From: an uncultured Blautia sp.
GTDB taxonomy: Bacteria > Bacillota > Clostridia > Lachnospirales > Lachnospiraceae
DNA: 8,176 nt
Assembly: GCA_900547615.1 (NCBI GenBank)
Contig: URHH01000112.1
Location: forward strand, 1-8,176
Direction: 5' to 3'
The notes beneath the pieces were generated by a model. It saw only the letters and a program-made list of their open reading frames with translations, was not told the DNA's origin and did no database searches. The translations under genes were made by a program, and so were the position numbers. Below, in pieces: positions 4,969 to 8,176 of the stretch. Each line of letters starts with the position of its first letter. The first letter of the stretch is position 1.

Positions 4969-5814
4969 TTATTTCGTTGCCTTTTTCGCAGAAATATCCG
5001 GAAGCTGGCAGCAATAAGCAATTCCAAGAGGGGTAACCAGAAGCGGATGAACCGGCTGATAGACCGGAAGCTTCAGGCGCTTCTCAAATACCGGCGTAAA
5101 TTCGCGAAACATGGAAGAACCACCTACAACATAAATAGCCGGAACATCATATCCTTTGATAAACTTTTCTGTTATTAAAGCCATTTTTTCTACAGTCGCT
5201 TTAATAACAGGGAATATTTCATCCTGCCTGTCCGTCTGTCTTTTCAGTAATTCCGCCTCTTCATAGGAAATACGATAATGCCCCGCAACCGTCATCGTCA
5301 TATGAGTTCCCCCAGTTGCTTCATCATCCGTATAAATTACTTTTCCGTTATTCAGAATGCTGATTCCTGTAGTACCACCACCTACATCCACAACAGCGCC
5401 ATCGCTTATTTTTAATACAGCGGCGGCAGCAGTCGGCTCATCTACGATATTCGTCACTTCAAAACCGGCCCCCTCCAATACATACCCAATACTCTTAACA
5501 CTACCTTCAGATACCCCAGGCGGAATTGCTGCTGCCGCATAAGTAAGCTCCGTACCAAGCCTCTCTTCCAGTGTTTCTTTTAACTTTGATACAAGTTGTA
5601 CGCATTCATAGTAATTCAAAATCACTCCATCCTGAATTGCGTGAGAAGGTGCAGAAATTCCAGCTATAGGGCGATTTGCAGTATCCACAACCGCCAGAAC
5701 GGTATTTGCAGTTCCAAGATCCACGCCCACTTTTAATCTTCCTTTAAATTTTTTGCATTCACCTGTTTCTACAAGTTCTGCGAAATTTGACAGTGTTCTG
5801 TTTTTTAAATCCAT
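4969..5814 (-). CDS. eutJ: EutJ-like actin/Hsp70-fold ATPase
   Basis: Resembles EutJ, the putative chaperone of ethanolamine-utilisation microcompartments, and matches its usual length (281 residues, about 280 in the family). Hsp70/actin signatures are intact: phosphate-1 loop VDLGTAN (31-37), VDEPTAAAA (124-132), phosphate-2 loop VVDVGGGTTG (141-150) and adenosine motif VVGGSSMF (229-236). No signal peptide or membrane segment; cytoplasmic. The start has GGAG seven bases upstream. It follows the phosphorylase gene by 74 bases on the same strand without an obvious terminator, so it may be co-transcribed. No other eut gene or microcompartment shell gene is in the window, so its client and role here are unknown. 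The fold is sure; the EutJ name rests on overall similarity. Confidence 0.85.
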   Translation of the reverse strand: MDLKNRTLSNFAELVETGECKKFKGRLKVGVDLGTANTVLAVVDTANRPIAGISAPSHAIQDGVILNYYECVQLVSKLKETLEERLGTELTYAAAAIPPGVSEGSVKSIGYVLEGAGFEVTNIVDEPTAAAAVLKISDGAVVDVGGGTTGISILNNGKVIYTDDEATGGTHMTMTVAGHYRISYEEAELLKRQTDRQDEIFPVIKATVEKMALITEKFIKGYDVPAIYVVGGSSMFREFTPVFEKRLKLPVYQPVHPLLVTPLGIAYCCQLPDISAKKATK

Positions 5815-5888
5815 TTTGCAACTCCATTTTACATTTTAATATTTGTTCTCTGTGATTTCTCCTGCTTCACACCAGCTATTCTGAGTGC

Positions 5889-6653
5889 CTATAAAGCCAA
5901 TCCACACTCAAATGCCAACAGCATATATTTTTCAGCATTTGTAAGCCCGTATAACTGCAAATCCCGAATTTCCCATTTTTCGGAACTGAGATTATCTGCC
6001 CCATATAGAAATTGTGCAAACGGAATATTTCTATACTGGGAAACTGCCAGCATTGAAGCGCATTCCATTTCAACAGTCAGACAGCCCTCCTGCCGCCGCT
6101 CCCGAATTGCAGAAACAGTTTCTCTGTAAATCGCATCAGAAGTCCATGTTTTTCCGCAAACATATGAATACCCGCATTTTTCCAATGTGCTCTGAAGTAT
6201 TTGAATTGAATGTTCCGTTGCTTTTATTTCTGTTGTCGGAGCGATGTAATGATAACTTGTCCCTTCATCGCGGACTGCGGAAACGGGGATAATAATATTT
6301 TTCTTCACTTTTTCGTCTTCCAGAACACCGCAGGAACCAAACAAAACAAACTTCTTTGTCCCCATTGCAATAATTTCTTCGAATCCAGCTACACACGCCG
6401 GCGCTCCTACCCGGGATAAATAAAAAGCAATCTCCTGATCTTTATACGAAATTTTGTAAACCGGCAATGCACCGTTTGCGGTGTACAGCTCTGCTATCTT
6501 TTCTGCATTCTTCATAGAAGCAAACTTCTGAATAATATTTTCAGAAAATGTAGAAACACAGATTTCCGGAAAATCTTTTATTTTTTTCGTTGTATCAAAT
6601 GGGGTAAAAAGTGCTGGTTCTGTTATATTCTCTTTTTGAAAAATCGTCTTCAT
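5889..6653 (-). CDS. Nucleoside phosphorylase family protein (PNP/UDP type)
   Basis: A 254-residue cytoplasmic enzyme of the purine-nucleoside/uridine phosphorylase superfamily, expected to cleave a nucleoside with phosphate to a base and ribose-1-phosphate. Visible blocks: RVGAPACVAGFEE (81-93), FGSCGVL (105-111), VRDEGTSYHY (127-136), TWTSDAIYRE (169-178) and VEMECASM (194-201), the Met-Glu segment that contacts ribose, then a GADNL block. The VRDEGTSYHY wording fits the uridine-phosphorylase-like subgroup, but the base specificity cannot be read. The start follows AGGAG by six bases, and that site overlaps the stop of the upstream small gene, indicating translational coupling to the DUF3791/DUF3990 genes. 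EutJ-like gene downstream. Confidence 0.85.
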   Translation of the reverse strand: MKTIFQKENITEPALFTPFDTTKKIKDFPEICVSTFSENIIQKFASMKNAEKIAELYTANGALPVYKISYKDQEIAFYLSRVGAPACVAGFEEIIAMGTKKFVLFGSCGVLEDEKVKKNIIIPVSAVRDEGTSYHYIAPTTEIKATEHSIQILQSTLEKCGYSYVCGKTWTSDAIYRETVSAIRERRQEGCLTVEMECASMLAVSQYRNIPFAQFLYGADNLSSEKWEIRDLQLYGLTNAEKYMLLAFECGLAL

Positions 6654-6663
6654 GTACTTCTCC

Positions 6664-6894
6664 TTACTCTGGATCTTTCATTTTTTCTTTTTCCTGATAC
6701 TCCAGCATTAACTCTTCCACAAGGTAAGCGTCGCTCATACAGTGCATATCAGAAACACCATCCCGCATAAGCTGATAAACTTTAGAATAGTAAAAGAAAC
6801 GAAGCGCTTCATCAAGGGAAAGTCCTTTTTGATTTGCAAAACTCTCAATTATACGACTGTATTTTTTTTGAAGCAAAATCGGATTTGCCTTCAT
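6664..6894 (-). CDS. DUF3791-like small protein
   Basis: A 76-residue, mostly helical protein of unknown function. Its second half, YQLMRDGVSDMHCMSDAYLVEEL (40-62), has the layout of the DUF3791 signature seen in the other small gene of this cluster (LHTQSREYIVDEL), so I read the two as distant relatives. The N-terminal half has LSLDEALRFFYYS (25-37). Its ATG overlaps the TGA of the DUF3990 gene as ATGA, with a GGAGGGAG tract upstream, and its stop overlaps the ribosome site of the phosphorylase gene. No signal peptide or membrane segment. A partner or antitoxin-like role for the DUF3990 protein is inference only. Confidence 0.75.
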   Translation of the reverse strand: MKANPILLQKKYSRIIESFANQKGLSLDEALRFFYYSKVYQLMRDGVSDMHCMSDAYLVEELMLEYQEKEKMKDPE

Positions 6895-7361
6895 ACAAGT
6901 TCACTCCCTCCAAAACGCAAAAGTTCCAGTGCTTTTTCTGTACGGAAACAAATCTGAAGATTTGGTTTCTCGTAACGCAGACGTTTAATAGCTTCCTCTT
7001 TATCAATCAATCCATCAAAAAACAATTCTACTGTATTAAATACTTTATCATTGGCAACACCGCCAATCACAAGATCATAATCTGAAGTATCTCGTCCACT
7101 CCGACAATTCAATATAAAATCAAGCCATTCTTCAGAATAAGAATCAAATTCCAATACTTTTAATTCTGATTTTCGTCCTTCCTCAAATAAATACTTTGAA
7201 ACGACTCCTTGTTTTCCGAGACGCTTAAAGCGTCCCACCCATTTCGCCGCTTGTTCATACAGAGGTGTAACATAAAATCCCCGACCAAAATCTACATTTT
7301 GTCTGGAATGGAGTAAATCCGGATTGGAAATCTCCAGATAAGAACCATGATATAAAATCAT
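6891..7361 (-). CDS. DUF3990 protein, ADP-ribosyltransferase-fold candidate
   Basis: A 156-residue soluble protein recognised as DUF3990: LYHGS (3-7), HSRQNVDFGRGFYVTP (18-33), YDLVIGGVANDKV (95-107) and TVELFFDG (110-117). These blocks resemble the layout of ADP-ribosyltransferases, with His5, Tyr30 and Glu112 as candidates for the H-Y-E triad that binds NAD and carries out transfer. That assignment is my inference; no activity is established. Its ATG overlaps the TGA of the DUF3791 gene as ATGA with GGGG seven bases upstream, and its own TGA overlaps the next ATG in the same way, so three proteins are made in fixed proportion. Such tight packing of a possible transferase with small helical partners is typical of toxin-antitoxin or self-modifying modules. 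Confidence 0.8.
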   Translation of the reverse strand: MILYHGSYLEISNPDLLHSRQNVDFGRGFYVTPLYEQAAKWVGRFKRLGKQGVVSKYLFEEGRKSELKVLEFDSYSEEWLDFILNCRSGRDTSDYDLVIGGVANDKVFNTVELFFDGLIDKEEAIKRLRYEKPNLQICFRTEKALELLRFGGSELV

Positions 7362-7594
7362 ACTTTCACCCCTTTTTCTCGCATTACAAATAGAAGTTCA
7401 TCTACAATATACTCACGGCTCTGCGTATGAAGCGCCTCATATTCAGGAACAATATATCCATTCAAAATGTCACTTTTTTCAGTAAATGCCTGAAAAATAA
7501 CTTCTGCTTTAACGCCAAGTTTTGCCGCAACATTTTCAATACAAAACACAGCAAACTCCAATTCATTTGCATTTTTAATTCTTTCATTTGACAT
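7358..7594 (-). CDS. DUF3791 protein
   Basis: A 78-residue helical protein of the DUF3791 family: NELEFAVFCIENVAAKLGV near the start and YIVPEYEALHTQSREYIVDEL in the second half, ending in a charged tail. Function unknown; the family habitually precedes DUF3990 genes. I start it at ATG 7592-7594. A longer frame reaching ATG 7667-7669 would run through the tsf terminator hairpin and adds 25 residues unlike the family. The site for the chosen start (AGGGG, 11 bases upstream) is weak and far, and no convincing promoter is visible, so it may rely partly on read-through from tsf. Its TGA overlaps the DUF3990 ATG. Confidence 0.8.
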   Translation of the reverse strand: MSNERIKNANELEFAVFCIENVAAKLGVKAEVIFQAFTEKSDILNGYIVPEYEALHTQSREYIVDELLFVMREKGVKV

Positions 7595-7636
7595 TATGAG
7601 TAGTACCCCTATATTCGCTTGATAAAACAATTCAAG

Positions 7637-7676
7637 AAAACCCTTGAAAGCCCATTTCTGAGCCTTCAAGGGTTTT
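7637..7676 (-). terminator. Intrinsic terminator after tsf
   Basis: A perfect 12-base inverted repeat, AAAACCCTTGAA (7637-7648) with TTCAAGGGTTTT (7665-7676), is extended inward by about five further pairs including G-U pairs, leaving a loop of about six bases. On the minus strand it ends in TTTT shortly after tsf. The T-run is short, so some read-through into the DUF3791 genes is possible. The symmetric A/T flanks would also allow it to work on the plus strand. Confidence 0.8.
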
Positions 7677-7698
7677 AAAATTCATTTTGTTCCTGAAA

Positions 7699-8176
7699 TT
7701 AGTTTCCCATCTGTTTTGCAACTTCCTCTGCAAAGTTCTCTTCTTTCTTCTCGATTCCTTCACCAGTCTCGAAACGAACGAAGCCTTTCACTGTAAGGTT
7801 TGCACCATTCTCTTTTGCAACCTGCTCTACGTATTTAGCAACAGTCTGTTTTCCATCTTCTGCTTTTACGTAAACCTGGTCAAGAAGGCAGATTTCTTTC
7901 AGCTCTTTCTTGATACGTCCTTCGATCATACCTTTGATAACCTTTTCCGGTTTCTGGGACTCTTTCGGGTCGTTCATGATCTGAGCCATAAGAATCTCTT
8001 TCTCATGTGCGATGTAGTCAGCGCTTACTTCGCTGTCGCTTGTGTACTGTGGTTTCAGAGCTGCAATCTGCATTGCAACGTTTCTTGCCATCTCTTTTAC
8101 AGCGTCGTTTACAACATCTGTCTCAACGTCTACAAGAACACCGATCTTACCGCCCATATGTGTGTAGGAAGCAACG
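7699..8176 (-). CDS. tsf: Translation elongation factor Ts, C-terminal part (runs off the window)
   Basis: Guanine-nucleotide exchange factor that regenerates EF-Tu-GTP in the cytoplasm. About 158 C-terminal residues are visible of the roughly 300 usual; the reading frame stays open to the right edge (VASYTHMGGKIGVLVDV), so the start and the N-terminal UBA-like and TDFV regions lie outside. Visible are HMGGKIGVLV, the dimerisation-domain segment MQIAALKP, and the C-terminal KYVEQ...KGFVRFETGEGIEKKEENFAEEV typical of Firmicutes EF-Ts. It ends with TAA at 7699-7701, followed by a strong hairpin terminator. This is the only core translation gene in view; rpsB is the expected upstream neighbour. 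Confidence 0.95.
   Translation of the reverse strand, partial: VASYTHMGGKIGVLVDVETDVVNDAVKEMARNVAMQIAALKPQYTSDSEVSADYIAHEKEILMAQIMNDPKESQKPEKVIKGMIEGRIKKELKEICLLDQVYVKAEDGKQTVAKYVEQVAKENGANLTVKGFVRFETGEGIEKKEENFAEEVAKQMGN

Noticed and set aside
5815..5888. Terminator or separate promoter between the phosphorylase and eutJ-like genes
   Set aside because: No GC-rich hairpin with a T-run and no clear -35/-10 pair; only AT-rich sequence and the eutJ ribosome site are visible.
7595..7669. Extended 103-residue version of the DUF3791 protein
   Set aside because: The extra 25 codons read through the tsf terminator hairpin and do not match the family.

Overview
The window reads as low-to-medium GC Firmicutes DNA, most likely a gut Lachnospiraceae (class Clostridia). 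The basis is the AGGAG-type ribosome binding sites, the ThiW-based thiamine salvage operon under a TPP riboswitch, an EutJ-like protein, the DUF3791/DUF3990 gene set common in that family, and an IS1182-type transposase relic. I cannot name the genus. Every intact gene is on the minus strand, so transcription runs from high to low coordinates. The only protein-coding trace on the plus strand is the dead transposase.

From right to left: the end of tsf (translation elongation factor Ts) enters from the right edge and stops at a strong hairpin terminator (7637-7676). Next come three small genes joined by two ATGA stop/start overlaps: a DUF3791 protein, a DUF3990 protein that looks like an ADP-ribosyltransferase-fold enzyme, and a second DUF3791-like protein. 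Ten bases later a nucleoside phosphorylase-family gene starts, followed after 74 bases by an EutJ-like actin/Hsp70-fold ATPase with no other ethanolamine genes in view. These five may form one transcription unit.

A new promoter (4901-4929) then drives a TPP riboswitch with its own terminator, an unexplained 217-base structured spacer, and a thiamine salvage operon: thiW (thiazole importer subunit), thiM (thiazole kinase), thiE (thiamine-phosphate synthase), a broken HAD-hydrolase tail, and thiD (HMP/HMP-P kinase). ThiM and ThiD make the two halves and ThiE joins them. No de novo gene (thiC, thiG, thiS) is present here. The operon ends at a long inverted repeat whose flanking sequence resembles the 3' end of a group II intron.

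The left part (1-1500) is an accessory islet. It holds an IS1182-like transposase remnant and a secreted acidic repeat protein. That gene's promoter has nine G residues between the -35 and -10 boxes, the arrangement of a slipped-strand phase-variable promoter. The protein stops seven residues into its fourth repeat, at sequence that looks like the end of another mobile element running off the left edge.
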